In this document: positions 22,957 to 34,161 of the stretch, one piece after another
Layout of the letters: the number at the start of each line of letters is the position of its first letter
Numbering within the stretch: position 1 is the first letter of the stretch
Position numbers and translations under genes: made by a program
Source of the DNA: Sabellastarte sp. h YS-2021
Lineage: Eukaryota; Annelida; Polychaeta; Sabellida; Sabellidae
NCBI GenBank assembly: GCA_964017235.1
Contig: OZ024933.1
Coordinates: 91,975,432 to 92,039,431 of the forward strand
Direction: 5' to 3'
DNA length: 64,000 bases
Notes under the pieces: generated by a model
What the model saw: only the letters and a program-made list of their open reading frames with translations
What the model was told of the DNA's origin: nothing
Database searches by the model: none

Positions 22957-23344
22957 TATACTGTCGTCTGTCCTTTGAAGTTTCCCTCACCCACTCATGG
23001 TCCTAGTTTGTTTCATTGAGGTGAATCGCAAAATTTCCCTGATGCTACAGGAAGCCACACCAAGACAATTGATTTAGAAGATGTCTATTTCTTACTTATT
23101 ATTATTTTTAAAAGAAAAGAGACTCCATTTTACAGTGCCATAACCGAATGAATACAAAGCTAGTCTACAAGGATCAATAAGCCGCAGCACCCATTCAAAT
23201 TGGATTTATGTACATGTGAGACATTAAATCTATTTGGATATTTATGTACATAAGATAAGATATATTTACAACAAAATTGTTAATTTAACCAAAATTTATT
23301 TTAAATCCAACTTGAACGAGTTGCAACATGTACAAGATCTCAAC

Positions 23345-24465
23345 TTGTAAATAACCTTGATGGTCCTTTTCTTTTTTCGTTGTATACCACACCTTTGAGC
23401 AAAGTAATCTCTAAACATACAGATGTCAAATTTCATTTCTATGCTGATGACACCCAGCTGTTTATTCACCTGACACACAAAAATGCAAAAATTGCCTTCG
23501 ATCGGCTAGGAAAGTGTCTCGAAGATGTCAAACTGTGGTTGTGCACAAATAAACTAAAGCTGAATGCCGATAAGACCGACTTCATTATATTTGGCTCCAA
23601 GTCTCAACAAGATAAGTTAAACCCATTCTTTCCAGTAAACATATTGGGTAAATAACTGATACCTTCAGATGCCGTTAAGAATTTGGGTGTCTGGTTTAAC
23701 TCAGACTTTTCCTTCACCAAACATGTTAAAAGTGTATGTAAACTTTGTTTCATCCAGATGAGGGATCTTAGACAAATTCGACAGTACTTGACTCGTGATG
23801 CTGCTCTTATGGCTGCAAATGCACTTGTGGGGAGTAGACTTGACTACTGTAACTCCTTGTTTAGGGGTCTATCTGTTTCTAACCTATGCAAGCTACAATG
23901 CATTCAAAACAGTCTGGCCAGAATTGTTTGTAGAGCCACTTGTCTTTCTCATACCACTCCACCAAGAAAAGCCCTTCATTGGCTACCCATAAGGCACCGT
24001 TGCATCTTCAAGACTGCCTTGCTGGTGTACAAATACCTACATACTAACTGTCCAAAATATTTCAGCCCATTCCTCAAAGTTAGACAATGTGCCTATAATA
24101 CTCGGTTGAGTCAATCTGATGGTATAATGCTACATGTTCCTCAATACCAACCATCTATTTACAAATCCACAAAGCAGTTTGGTCTAAGCTTTGCATATGA
24201 TGCTCCCAATATATGGAATGAACTCCCGGATGATGTACGATCTGCCACTTCTATTGCTTCCTTCAGAAAAAAACTTAAGGCATACCTATTCTGCCAAGTT
24301 TATCCTGCTTAGTATTTTCCACCCCATATGGCGTTCTCCGTGATGTCGACCATTGCTATGGATAAGCACAATGATTTTTTGTGACTATGCTTATGATGTT
24401 GCGCCTTAGAGTCTGTCACTTTGGCAGAGATTAAGCGCTATAAAAGTTGAATTGGAATTGGAACA
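23345..24465 (+). pseudogene. 5'-truncated L2/CR1-type LINE, RT end
   Basis: It starts inside the reverse transcriptase (GPFLFSLYTTPLS), carries the polymerase box FYADDTQLF (about 23437) and continues through KLKLNADKTDFIIFG, VKNLGVWFNSDFSF, SRLDYCNSLFRGL and KALHWLPIRHRCIFK to PNIWNELPDDVRSATSIASF and a stop at 24312. These are hallmarks of the CR1/L2 group. One in-frame TAA at 23653-23655 splits an otherwise continuous frame. The 3' UTR ends with AAGCGCTATAAAAGTTG and a GAATTG repeat, as in L2-like elements. The endonuclease and ORF1 are missing, as is usual for incomplete reverse transcription. Confidence 0.88.
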
Positions 24466-25302
24466 CATATACCTATTAATAAAGCATATATTTGACCGAG
24501 AGCTCCGTATTTTTGACATAAGATTGAGGATTAGTTTGAACATACAATGCTTGACAGATGTTGCTGTAAAGTTGATATCAGTTTATCAGTTCTGTTATTC
24601 TCTCTTCCTTGTAGAACTCCCTTATAGCATTTAACTACACAACACCAATAGAACATGCTTCAAACGGGCTTAATAAAAATGTTGGGTTGTGACCAGACCT
24701 GGCCACGAGCTTCAGTTCTGACACCAGATGAGTAATTGCATTGTGGGTGGAAGATTTCTCACCACACTCTTGAAATTTCGGATTAGTAACAAGAATTTGC
24801 ATCCACCCTTATTTTCTTAAATTATATGCTATTTCTTAAGTTAAGTTTATTTCCTCCCTTATAATTTGTAGTTCGGAGAGATGCATAGCTTGTTTTGTGT
24901 AGATCTATGTCTTATAATAATTGTTGATTCAAATTCTCGACAGTGACTTAACTTTGTGTACCTAACTTAAGCTCTTAATACTTATGTCATTGCCATAATT
25001 GTGAACTTGCCATTACTTTTATCATTTAGTTTTGTAACACATGTGTATATACAGAGATAGTTTCTAGTCATTTTCTGTTCTTATGTATTCAATTGTATAT
25101 TTTAAGTGTCATTTACTGCATTAACTTGGATGTGTAGTGTTATAAGCTGACTGCTGTGCCGGTGATTATGATTGTGCTTGGACTTTATCATTTATATAAT
25201 GCCAGCTGTGCAGTTCTTATTTTTTAGATGCTGGGGTGTTTTTACTGCCTCTTCATACTTACAAGTAATAATCTCATCAATTATCAGTGGAGAGATCACA
25301 CA
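24466..25302. other. No gene recognised
   Basis: AT-rich sequence between the LINE and a pair of small inverted-repeat structures. No splice-bounded frame or repeat was found. Confidence 0.5.
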
Positions 25303-25440
25303 CTGACATAGGGTCACCTCGTCTTCATGTACTTTTATAAACTTTCTTCGAATTCCATCTGTTATTCAATTTGAATAACCATTTTAAGTTAAATTATATG
25401 TTTATCTTTTGTCATTCCATTTAAGTTGACCCTATGTCAG
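25303..25440. mobile_element. Small element with 14-bp inverted termini
   Basis: CTGACATAGGGTCA (25303-25316) is perfectly inverted as TGACCCTATGTCAG (25427-25440), enclosing 110 bp of AT-rich sequence. This is MITE-like size and form. No target duplication is evident. Confidence 0.5.
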
Positions 25441-25451
25441 TATTATTATAG

Positions 25452-25566
25452 GAATATAGCATTCAAAAGCCGTCTAAACGCAGAATTTTAGGCGGGTTGG
25501 CGTGGTATAAGATCATGCCAACCAGTCTAAAATTCTGCGTTTAAACGGCTTTTGAATGCTATATTC
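25452..25566. repeat. Long hairpin, 50-bp arms
   Basis: Arms 25452-25501 and 25517-25566 are inverted with 47 of 50 matching positions by my count and a 15-nt loop. Flanking TTATTATA and TTATTCTA may be a diverged 8-bp target duplication. It could be a minimal foldback or MITE, or give a hairpin RNA if transcribed. It lies only 11 bp from the neighbouring inverted-repeat element. Confidence 0.7.
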
Positions 25567-26069
25567 TTATTCTAACGTGACTGTTTAAAATAAAGTATCT
25601 GAAACACTTGCAAGATTGAAAAAAATTATCCAAGTGAACACAACAGGACTCCGCCATATTGGCTGATCCATCAATTAGAGAGGGATGATTTTTTTCTCTC
25701 CAAAGATATACTTTTATTCACTGGGGCATAGTATTTTAAATATAATTATGAAAGCAAACTTATAGACTATTGTTTTTCAGTCAATAATTATGCATCGGGA
25801 AGTTGGTGTAACAGCCGTAATGTTTATGCAGAATTTTAGATGGCTTAGAAATCGCTCTCGACTAGAATGACGAACACATCCATGTCATGTTAGAATATTG
25901 ACTTTAAACTGTAATCTAGATTGTAAATAATATTAGTGCTCTTAGAAAGAATTAAAGAAGTATTACCTGCAATGCTTCTTTTAAATATGTTCTCTTATAG
26001 GTCAATTATCTTGACCTGTGTCGTCCTAAAGGTCAAATTTTGATCTGATCTGACTGGTGTTGGGTACTG

Positions 26070-26229
26070 CAGTTCCCCAGTTCAAATTAGCTAGGTCAAA
26101 GGTCAGGAAAGGGGGTAAAATTTGGTTAAAGCTGAAGAAAAAGTTTAAGGACGTTTTATTTACAAGTTAGTAAGTATGTACAAGGGTAAAACTTTAAAAT
26201 TTTCAAGACTTTGAAAAATTTAAAAGCAA
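26070..26229 (-). repeat. E3 repeat B2
   Basis: Shares CCCAGTTCAAATTAGCTAGG, GTCAGGAAAGGGGGT and TTTATTTACAAGTTAGTA with 26763-26922. It is the outer 3' copy of the B repeat on the minus strand. Confidence 0.75.
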
Positions 26230-26635
26230 CATACAACAGCAAAAGTTATCACAATCTGACATACAGCAACTAGTGCATTAAGACACCGCAGAAAATGAAG
26301 ACAAACGTATCTTATTACAGCAAATTGTGCTACAAATTGACTTTAATTATGCGTGACTAATAATTTATAACCAAGTTTACAATGTCAGTTAAACTCAAGA
26401 GGGAAGCCAGGCCTTGTTGGCTTAGCCTAATGTAGAAGTTGGAAGTGAGAGAGACAGAGAGGAGGCTACCATGGTAATGCCTGGCCCATCCTTGCTCCAC
26501 AAACTTTGTGAACTGCTATAGTCAAAATCGATAGGGGGTCACCCAGGGTCAGCCTGGAGCCGCCTAACTGCCCCGTCAGGCAGAAAGTCAAACACGTCTC
26601 TAAGTGTACCATGGATGGAAGGGGGAAATAAAATC

Positions 26636-26762
26636 TTGAACCCTACAAAAGCCTTAATTGGCAGTAACCCCCGAAGAATTAATGGGTCAATAAAAGGTGA
26701 TGTGAGTTTAAGGTAGGGAGGAAACTGAGGCAGCAGGCTCCTACCAGGCTGTGCTGGGCATA
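26636..26762 (-). repeat. E3 repeat A2
   Basis: Direct repeat of 29257-29384: AATTAATGGGTCAATAA, GAGTTTAAGGTAGGGAGG and AAACTGAGGCAGCAGGC are shared. It abuts B1. Confidence 0.8.
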
Positions 26763-26922
26763 GTTTCCCAGTTCAAACTAGCTAGGTCAAAGGTCAGGAA
26801 AGGGGGTGAAATTTGGTTAAAGCTGAAAAATAAGTTTGAGGTATTTTTATTTACAAGTTAGTATGTACACGGGTAAAACTTAAAAATTTTCAATACTTTG
26901 AAAGAATTAAAAGCACCAAGCC
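26763..26922 (-). repeat. E3 repeat B1
   Basis: Inner copy of the B repeat, directly after the recombinase end and next to A2. It matches 26070-26229 with scattered differences. Confidence 0.75.
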
Positions 26923-26944
26923 CAACTAAAGGCGGGGAGGAATG

Positions 26945-28115
26945 ACAGAGGCAAAGGTGAGAGGGGTGATGGAGGGAGACTGTGAGGAATTCTGGAGGTA
27001 GGTCCAAACCGTTGAGCTCCTCCAAGGGCCATGAGCCATAATATGTTGGAGGTCAACATTATTGTCATAAGCCGAAGTCACCTTCAAAATGTGTGGAACC
27101 CATGGCCTGTGAGAGGAATACCAAGGTGGGTCAACACTTTCTTCAAGCCATCTCTGATGGTAGTGTCAATAACTGGTTGAAAGGGTGGACTTTTGTGAAC
27201 AAAGAGGGGAGAAGTAGGGGAGAGGGGTCAAGAATCCAACAGATCATGGGGAGCCAATACAGGGCACAAGGTCCGATTGACGAGCAGTGGGATCTGAACA
27301 AAATGATGGGAGGAAGTGTCCTGCAAAGTCTTAGTCCATCTAAGGAGGACATGCACTCCTGGATGACGGAAGATAATATCCTGTCTAAGGAAATGTTTAG
27401 TAGGATCAAACTTGAGGAGCCACATTATACATTCTCAGAAATGCAAAGAATATCAGCAAGAAGGCACCTTTATACAGGGGGAAGGGGATCATCCAAAATG
27501 TTACAGGTAGTAGAAATCAATGCTAATATTCTGATAGAGGAATTGACTGGAATACTTTTTGTATAAGACTGGATCAAATGGTGTGGAAAAAAATCTTGAT
27601 TCTACTAGTATTGCCCAGCTGCTGACTTAAGGGAGGATAAATAATTCAGTATGACCTTATGAGATAACAGGTTACTATATTTATTTATTTATTTGGGGTT
27701 TTACGTCGCTTTCAACACTATACAGGTCATATCACGACAGGTAGTTGGAAGGGCAGAGGAAACCAGTAGTACAGTTCATCAGGGTTCTGCACTGTAAACT
27801 GCCAACCAACAGCAAGCAACTACCAGCTTTCCAACTTGAGACCGTGCCAGGAACCGAACCCCGGCCTCAGAGGTGGGAGGTAAGAGTGTTACCACTCTGC
27901 CACCGTGGTCCTTAACAGGTTACTATAAAGATACTCAAGGAATGCCAACAGGAAATGAACTGTCAGATCACTAGGAAGTGACAAAAACACGAGAAATGAC
28001 AGATAAGTCCTGATATGAGCAAGGTGAGCTCTTCTGGTGGAAGGTCTGTAAGCGATCCTGGTCCTCTGGAGGGCAGCAGTGATGAGACGGGATGAAGGAA
28101 GGTTCAAACCTGAAA
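26945..28115 (-). pseudogene. Tyrosine recombinase of E3, interrupted
   Basis: The N-terminal core-binding part at 27930-28110 (RTRIAYRPSTRRAHLAHIRT ... LLAFLEYLYSN) matches QRTRSAFRPATQASYRQKFR of E4. After the SINE, FFAFLRMYNVAPQ (about 27430-27470) holds the first catalytic Arg region, HVLLRWTKTLQ the Lys region, and LCPVLAPHDLL the segment before the C-terminal lobe. The end (about 26950-27100) reads VDLQHIMAHGPWRSSTVWTY with the catalytic Tyr, but the HTFRR box is damaged to HTF plus altered residues. Several frameshifts. The antisense plus-strand frame at 27093-27566 is not a gene. Confidence 0.8.
27680..27913 (-). mobile_element. tRNA-derived SINE, 14-bp target duplication
   Basis: Minus-strand SINE, well preserved, with tail TTTATTTATTTATTT as seen on the plus strand. 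AACAGGTTACTATA is duplicated at 27666-27679 and 27914-27927. It splits the E3 recombinase and is younger than E3. Confidence 0.94.
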
Positions 28116-28189
28116 TTAAAGATGGAGATCCAGGTCAAAATAAGTATTGGGTATGTGTTCGCTGATATACTGGTCTTTTAATTTTGTGA

Positions 28190-28746
28190 GAATCTCCTCA
28201 TTCACTGTGCTACTAGAATATATTCTAGGCAATGAATCTGCTATGATGTTATGACACCGTGGTATATGAGATATCTGTAAATCAATGTCATGAGGGGCTG
28301 TCAGCAGCCATATATTCCTAACACATAAGGCTAGGAAGGGGTCCTTGGTTTTGGCCGGTCTTGACCACCAAGACCACCCCTAAGTTATCACAGTAAACTG
28401 TGATGGTCGAGTGACATCAAAAACTGGCCCAAGTCCTCAAGGCTATGACTATGTTTAGCATCTCAAGATGCACAATCTTCAGGTTCAAACCCCCAATGTT
28501 CTGAATGGGGGTGGCATAGACACGATCACGCCAGACAGCTCCCATGCCAGTAAGGCAAGCATGTAGATATAAAGACTGAACAGGGTTAACTGCATAAATT
28601 TCAATGAATGAGATGCCATTATATGAGGGCAGAAAGGTAAAAAAATGAATTTCTTTGTAAAAGTCAGGTGTAAGGTAGATCTTTTTTAGGTGAGAACTGT
28701 TTTGAAGCCAAGATTCTATTAACAAAAATGCGGAAAGGTTTAACAC
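28190..28746 (-). pseudogene. RNase H domain of E3
   Basis: FYKEIHFFTFLPSYNGISFI, LHACLTGMGAVW and IVHLEMLNIVIALRTWASF match the E4 RNase H. The first catalytic residue is His (LHAC) where E4 has Asp (LDAC). The later part in other frames gives WLLTAPHDIDLQISHI and HNIIADSLPRIYSS, matching the C-terminal catalytic Asp region. Degraded by stops and shifts. Confidence 0.72.
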
Positions 28747-28749
28747 ATT

Positions 28750-29151
28750 TTGGAATATAAAGTAATTTACCTAAAAGGGATTGAAACGACCTTCTAGAAA
28801 GCCAAGTTCTAGTACAGTTATACATTCATTGTGAATGGCCTGTAGCTTCTTCTCTGAAAAACTCATAGTGTTGGTGTCAATGTCAATATCAATACCCAAG
28901 CATGTATTCAATCTGATTCAACATGGTCAAGGTGGCTTGTCCTGTTGATGCTGATATGTTGGTTTGCTCAGAAATTTAAATAGTACTTACAGGTGCTGAA
29001 TATGACTCATGAGACTTAAGGTATCAACTGTCATTCTCCACAGTGACCGTCTTTTTCTGGCAGGTTTTTTGACAGAAGCACAGGCCTTATCTTATGCCCT
29101 AGTCTTGCTCTTCCCTTCTGTAGCTGGGAATTTTTCTTTAGAAGAACGCAT
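28750..29151 (-). pseudogene. Gag start joined to RT end (E3)
   Basis: From the ATG at 29151 the frame reads MRSSKEKFPATEGKSKTRA with a stop, then a basic stretch (VKKPARKRR), as in gag N-termini. Near 28915 it passes into LGIDIDIDTNTMSFSEKKLQ, which matches the RT C-terminal CLGVSINTEDFTVSVPSEKLQ of E4, and then the RT thumb. The rest of gag and the whole RT palm are absent, so an internal deletion joins the two ends. Confidence 0.6.
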
Positions 29152-29256
29152 GTTGACCTATAACACTAGAACACCAAAATAAAATCTTCAATACTTCTTG
29201 TTGATTCAAATGACAATTTCAAAATGGCCCTCCAATTCAAAATGAGGCTAGGATAT

Positions 29257-29384
29257 CAAACCCCACAAAAGCCCTGATGGACAGTGACCCCAGACAAATT
29301 AATGGGTCAATAAGAGGTGATGAGAGTTTAAGGTAGGGAGGAAACTGAGGCAGCAGGCCCCTACCAGGCAGTACTGGGCATAGG
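29257..29384 (-). repeat. E3 repeat A1
   Basis: 5' terminal copy of the A repeat, about 100 bp upstream of the gag ATG; it matches 26636-26762. Confidence 0.78.
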
Positions 29385-29781
29385 CAAAATGAGAACATTA
29401 AAAATTCAATATTTTCCGTCACCAGATATTAATATGTGGACAGGAACAGGAATAGAAAAGCATTTGGTTATCATGAAGAACTGCTAACACTGACAGTTCC
29501 TTGGGAAGACATTTCTGGCTTTCCAAAATACATATTTAAGACCCAGTTTTTTATATCCTTAATGTCCAGAAAATATTAGGACAGCCAAATTAAAGTGGCT
29601 GAAAAAGTAATCTTGTAGATCAATATATAAATACTCCCCATTGTACAAAGAAATATGAGTTAAAGAAATATTCAGTTACAAATACTGCACCAAAAATTAC
29701 AAATATTCCCCATTGCACAGAAAAATAAGTTGCAGAAATATTCAGTTACAAAATACTCGAACATAAATTGCAGAGGTAAAG

Positions 29782-30344
29782 TTAACCACTGTATTTCCAA
29801 AATATATTTTTAGGCCAATCTTCTATGTCTTTTTCGTCCAATGAGTGTCCACTGGCAAATGGTTTAAATTTGTGACGAGTTAAAAATAAAATCAAATCTA
29901 GGACAGTTTCTTTGTACTCGTGAGAGACAAGCAACATTTTCATGAAGGTCCATTCCATAAATATGCAGTGGATTTTAATGTGAGTGAATAACTTCTCTGC
30001 ATAAACCAGAGCCTTGGCTTCATTCCCCTCAATGTCTATTTTCATGACTGCTTCTTTGAATGTGATGGCATCCAGTAAATCATCCATCAAGATGGTTGAA
30101 ATGGTCTCTTTTTTGCCTTTTGTACTTTTGAATATACTGAATATGCTAGTTGCTCCCACATTTTTGGGTTTGACCATAACTTCGACAGGTGCTCTGATGT
30201 CAGATATGGCATTTCTCACTAATATATAATTTGATGTTAGATTATTTAACAGTACACTTTTATGGAGCCTTATGATGTTTGTCATCAGAGGTTCAACTGC
30301 CACAACTGGTCTGCCAGTTTTTGCAACAACAAGGCTGTGCATGC
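29782..30344 (-). CDS. FkbM-family methyltransferase B, exon 2
   Basis: Second coding exon of the gene whose first exon is 32246-32618. An acceptor (TTTCAG ending at 30345) precedes GCATGCACAGC; joined to the last G of exon 1 it completes GANIGMHSLVVAKTG in frame. The exon carries VVAVEPL (after SAM motif I), IRLHKSVLLNNL and MKIDIEGNEAKAL, the KIDxEGxE signature of FkbM/Methyltransf_21 enzymes, and ends at 29782. Together 373 + 563 bases give 311 residues, normal for the family. The role is probably SAM-dependent O-methylation of a glycan or small molecule in the secretory pathway; the substrate is unknown. The 1901-bp intron holds an old SINE. Confidence 0.88.
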
Positions 30345-30587
30345 CTGAAAGGATACAATATTTAAAGATAATTATGAGCATGAAAGTATATTATATTCAG
30401 CATTCTCCCTGATGATATTGAATTTTACTGTGTCATGATTAATCATAGGACCTTGGAAAGTTTAAACTAACAGTGCTGCTGTGACAGACCGAGTATTAAC
30501 AAATTGACAAACTATATAATTTTTGCGGAATGAATTTATATTTAACTAGACTTTTAGTCAGACCTAGCACCTTTGTTTTGGCTATTT

Positions 30588-30780
30588 TGTGATAGATAAC
30601 AGGAATGGTGGAGGAAGACAGTACATACAGTTGGTCAAAGGTCTGTACTATAAACCTTTAACCAAAAGCAAGGAACAATCCATTTGTTCCCACTTGAATT
30701 TAGGGCAGGATCTCAACTCCGTACTCGAGTTGAGAAAAGAGAGTGGGTCATCACTGCACCAATGTGGCCTCCTTCTTCTT
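30588..30780 (-). mobile_element. Old SINE in the FkbM intron
   Basis: Degraded minus-strand copy of the window's SINE family: GGAAGACAGTACATACAGTT, GGTCAAAGGTCTGTACTATA, CCCACTTGAATTTAGGGCAG and ATCACTGCACCAATGTGGCC keep the order of the family body and tRNA-like head. Confidence 0.65.
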
Positions 30781-32245
30781 AGTGAAAAGACTGGTTGTAC
30801 CATCAGAAAGATCAGCTAGATGACTGCTACTATTCATACATATGATAACATTAAGTCCTAACTACTCTTCGGGTACTACTCTTTAGATTACTCCTGCAAC
30901 TAATCTTCCATTTTATTTGCCTGCAGAGTCTAGGCATGTCCTATGTACAGGAGACAGACAGCACTTATAAGGAGCTTAAAAAGTTATGAGGGCAAAATAT
31001 AATGTTAAAGTCTATCTGCCAATGCAGATAGGACAATAATGTAAAATTACATATAATAATCAGTTGCAGTAATCCAAAGGGTTTAGGATAGGAGTAATTT
31101 GTCTCAATATAGTTGTAGAAATATGTCAAGGTCAAAGGTTTCACACCAGCTAAGATTTTGAAGGTTAAAGTCACTGGAGCAAGGTCAAAAGTCAAATAAA
31201 GATAATGTCATGGTGTTTCATAAATACAACCCCAACCAATATCCTGACTGAGTATCAATTTGCCCTGACCAAAATGGCTGCACAGTCTTCAAAGTCTGTA
31301 GGGTAAAAATTATCTGGTATTAATAAGCTTAAAGGTAAGCTCATGTATAATTTGCTGAAGTAATAAAGACATAAAGTGACTAGAAGTAAAACTTGCTGAT
31401 TTTGTGGAAAAGCAATCTTAATTTCTGGAATGGATGTCCAGCATATATTGTTAGCAGTATGTGTTAATTGTGGGTTTCTAGATCAATTTTAAAACTTGCC
31501 TATGTTAGCTTTTGAGAAACTTTCTGTAGATTTAGACATCATGAAATGAAATAATCATTCTAAGTATGGTCTCCTAGTTAAAATGCATACACATTTTCCT
31601 CATAGTCTTTTGTAACTAACTGTACATTGGAAAGCTGCCTACTTGAAAATAAAATGTAGATTCACCAAAGATAAGATATTTAGACTTTAATTGACATAAA
31701 AATCATAGTAACCATTACAGCCTAAATCCACCCCAAAAGTAGTAAACTGCCGGATACAATCACAGTTCAGATACAAAAGATGGCTTCGAAAAAACTGTTT
31801 ACTTCTTGGTACAGGCCATATTTCTATATACTGTTCTTGTGGTTCAGTTGGCCATTTGGGATCCCTTATTACCACAGTGTCTAATTAGGACCTATGTTTG
31901 TGAAACATTCTGTTGTTCGGCCATAAATTTTTCCCATCTTCCCTATTTGTTCAAACTGGCATGCCCACTATAGCCACCCCTCCTGGGTGGACACTGAAGT
32001 AACAACCTCTACCAGATTTGGGATTTTCCTTTTTTGGACTTGCATTACAGGAAATTTTCATTAATTTTGTTCTTTACGAATGTGTCTATTCTATTCTTTA
32101 AGAGTGAATCATAATCTCTATTTCCTATCCATGACAGTGTTGTTTTGCAGCCTTTCACCCTTCAACTTCCTCCTTCACCCCTACCTTGTTAAACACTATA
32201 CCAAATTCTGCATCAGAGAAGTAAACTCAGTGAACTCAGCATTAC

Positions 32246-32618
32246 CTATGTTTGCACCAATATCAATGAAACCAGCCCTAGGGTTTTCATCCAGTTCCTT
32301 CATGATAGCAAGGGTTATATTTTTCTCCCAAGATCCTTCCATGTAAATCGATCGAGACACACGTTCATCATGATTTATTGAGTGGATACAGATTCTTACT
32401 TCTGGTTCAGTTTTTGCTGGGACACAGAATATATCCTTCTGTTGAACTGTTACTGCTGTAAAATTGTGAAGATGACAAAACTTGCCACTCCTTGTATTTT
32501 TCAGGAGTATCCTTTGCCTTTTTATTCCCACATCACTCCTCATTTGTTTGTTGCCATAAATAAATAATAAGATGATACTGATCAAACACAACAATAATAA
32601 ACAATGATTCCTTCCCAT
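32246..32618 (-). CDS. FkbM-family methyltransferase B, exon 1
   Basis: I start at the ATG at 32618 (MGRNHCLLLLCLISIILLFI), which puts a hydrophobic anchor at residues 6-22, as in the paralogue at 16755; an upstream in-frame ATG at 32708 would place 30 residues before it and fits less well. After the anchor come a basic stem and the segment TEPEVRICIHS ... GSWEKNITLAIMKEL shared with gene A. The exon ends inside FIDIGANIG at donor G|GTAATG (GT at 32245-32244), phase 1, matching the acceptor at 30345. A type II membrane enzyme of the Golgi or ER is the likeliest reading. Confidence 0.85.
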
Positions 32619-32724
32619 TGTCCCGATGGTGACAGTGTTAAGAGTTGATTTGTACAGTGCATGTATAATTACACTTGCCATATGTTGATCTGTATTGTAA
32701 TTATACACCTTTAATACAAAATAT

Positions 32725-32775
32725 TTTTATTATCCACCACGAGCAATATATGGCCTATATAGGGGAACATGCAGA
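32725..32775. repeat. Terminal motif of a small interspersed repeat
   Basis: TTTTTATTATCCACCACGAG then CAATATATGGCCTATATAGG, a close copy of the motifs at 18532 and 33857. It may pair with the inverted GTGGACAATA at about 34548. Confidence 0.55.
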
Positions 32776-33860
32776 GGTGGGGTAATACCTGTATGTGCTC
32801 ATGATTAGCACTACAAATCCATCAACAGGGGCTGAATTTTTTTGTGAATACAATACATGCAGAAATTTTAGCCAGAAGAAAATTTCACTAATTCCCAAGT
32901 TTTAAGATATTTAATGCATGGTAAGTTTGTACTTCAATGATAAATACAGATTTAGAATTTCACTTGGAATCAGTTTTAACTATCCAGGCCCATTAGCCTA
33001 AAAAGTTAAAATAAACGCCAAGTGAAAACATCCCACTTATACAGTACTTCATTGGCTTTGTAACTCACAAATATGTTATAAACATCATTAGAAAGGTATT
33101 TTCAAAGAGCTTCTGCAAAATGCATTCCAAGTTATGTTGGATTGCACCCTAACTAAACGTGAATCCCACCAAATGAATCCTCCTGCCCAAATACGAGACT
33201 TTTTCTTGTAAGTTGTGACCCTTGCACAGACAGGTGTGACTTAGGGATAAAATTTGTCAACAAGTGAAAAAAATAGTTACAAAACCAATAGCTACAAGTC
33301 TTTAGAGTGATTCTTTTTTTTAATGTCCCTCTATGAAAAAGACTTATCAAATCGTCTGTTTTCTGTATTTAGAAAATATATTTTCATGTCTGTTACCTGA
33401 TGAGAAAGTCCAAGGATTTCATTCATGTACAAAATGTATCTTTCAGACACTTTATTTCACATTTAGCTTATAAGATACAAATCAATAACCAAACAATATA
33501 ATATAAAACAAATTAAATGCTTTCAATATTTATCAGTGGATGTTCTTCTTGTGAAGTTTCTGTAACACTTTCATCATGAGCTGGTATCACAGTTAATGCA
33601 TGTATAGGGAATTGATGTAAAGTCAACAAAACACACAATAAACTCATTTACGAGATGTTCTGTGCTATTCCTTGAACAACACATGTAATTGTAATTATAT
33701 TTACATAAAATAGACATGAGGTTATTGTAACATACACATAAACAAAAAGGAGAAACATTTACATTTTCTTAAGTTATGAAATATCTGCAACTGGACAATT
33801 ATATCATCATATTAATATGATATTTTATTATGGCCAAATTTTATCTAAATAACAGGTATT

Positions 33861-34161
33861 TTTTATTATCCACTGCACGCTATATTTGACCCATATAGGG
33901 GGATATATGGAGTAGGATATAATTTATTTGTATACCACTGCGCCTCTGTACCATGGATTATTAGTGTCAATAACTTTCAATATTTATCAATTTTTTTTTT
34001 ACTAATATCTCGGAAACAAATATGTGTTATATATTACTAGAAAGGGCTTTAAACAGCACTTCTGCTTGTTTGTGTTACACAAAAATCTAAATACATTCTC
34101 ATTCTCTCTTTAAATATTGAATTATTTACTTATATATCATACAAAATGGTGGATAATAAAA
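33861..34161. mobile_element. 301-bp MITE-like element
   Basis: TTTTATTATCCAC (33861-33873) is inverted as GTGGATAATAAAA (34149-34161). The inside is AT-rich and non-coding. The left subterminal sequence (GACCCATATAGGGGGATA) is shared with 18532 and 32725, so this is a multi-copy family. Confidence 0.6.

Larger units (their letters stand above)
26070..29384 (-). mobile_element. E3: decayed YR retrotransposon, split repeats
   Basis: A minus-strand element with the order A1 (29257-29384), gag start, RT end, RNase H, recombinase, B1 (26763-26922), A2 (26636-26762), a spacer, B2 (26070-26229). B1 and A2 abut. This A1-ORFs-B1-A2-B2 layout is the split direct repeat known from Ngaro/PAT retroelements. 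Most of gag and RT are deleted, and a SINE (27680-27913) interrupts the recombinase. Confidence 0.8.

Noticed and set aside
27093..27566. 157-codon plus-strand open frame
   Set aside because: It lies antisense to the E3 recombinase, whose minus strand carries FAFLR, LLRWTKTLQ and VWTYL motifs; the plus frame has no family features.
29782..30344. Second exon shared by both FkbM first exons
   Set aside because: It is upstream, not downstream, of exon A (16320-16755) on the minus strand, so it can serve only exon B without trans-splicing.
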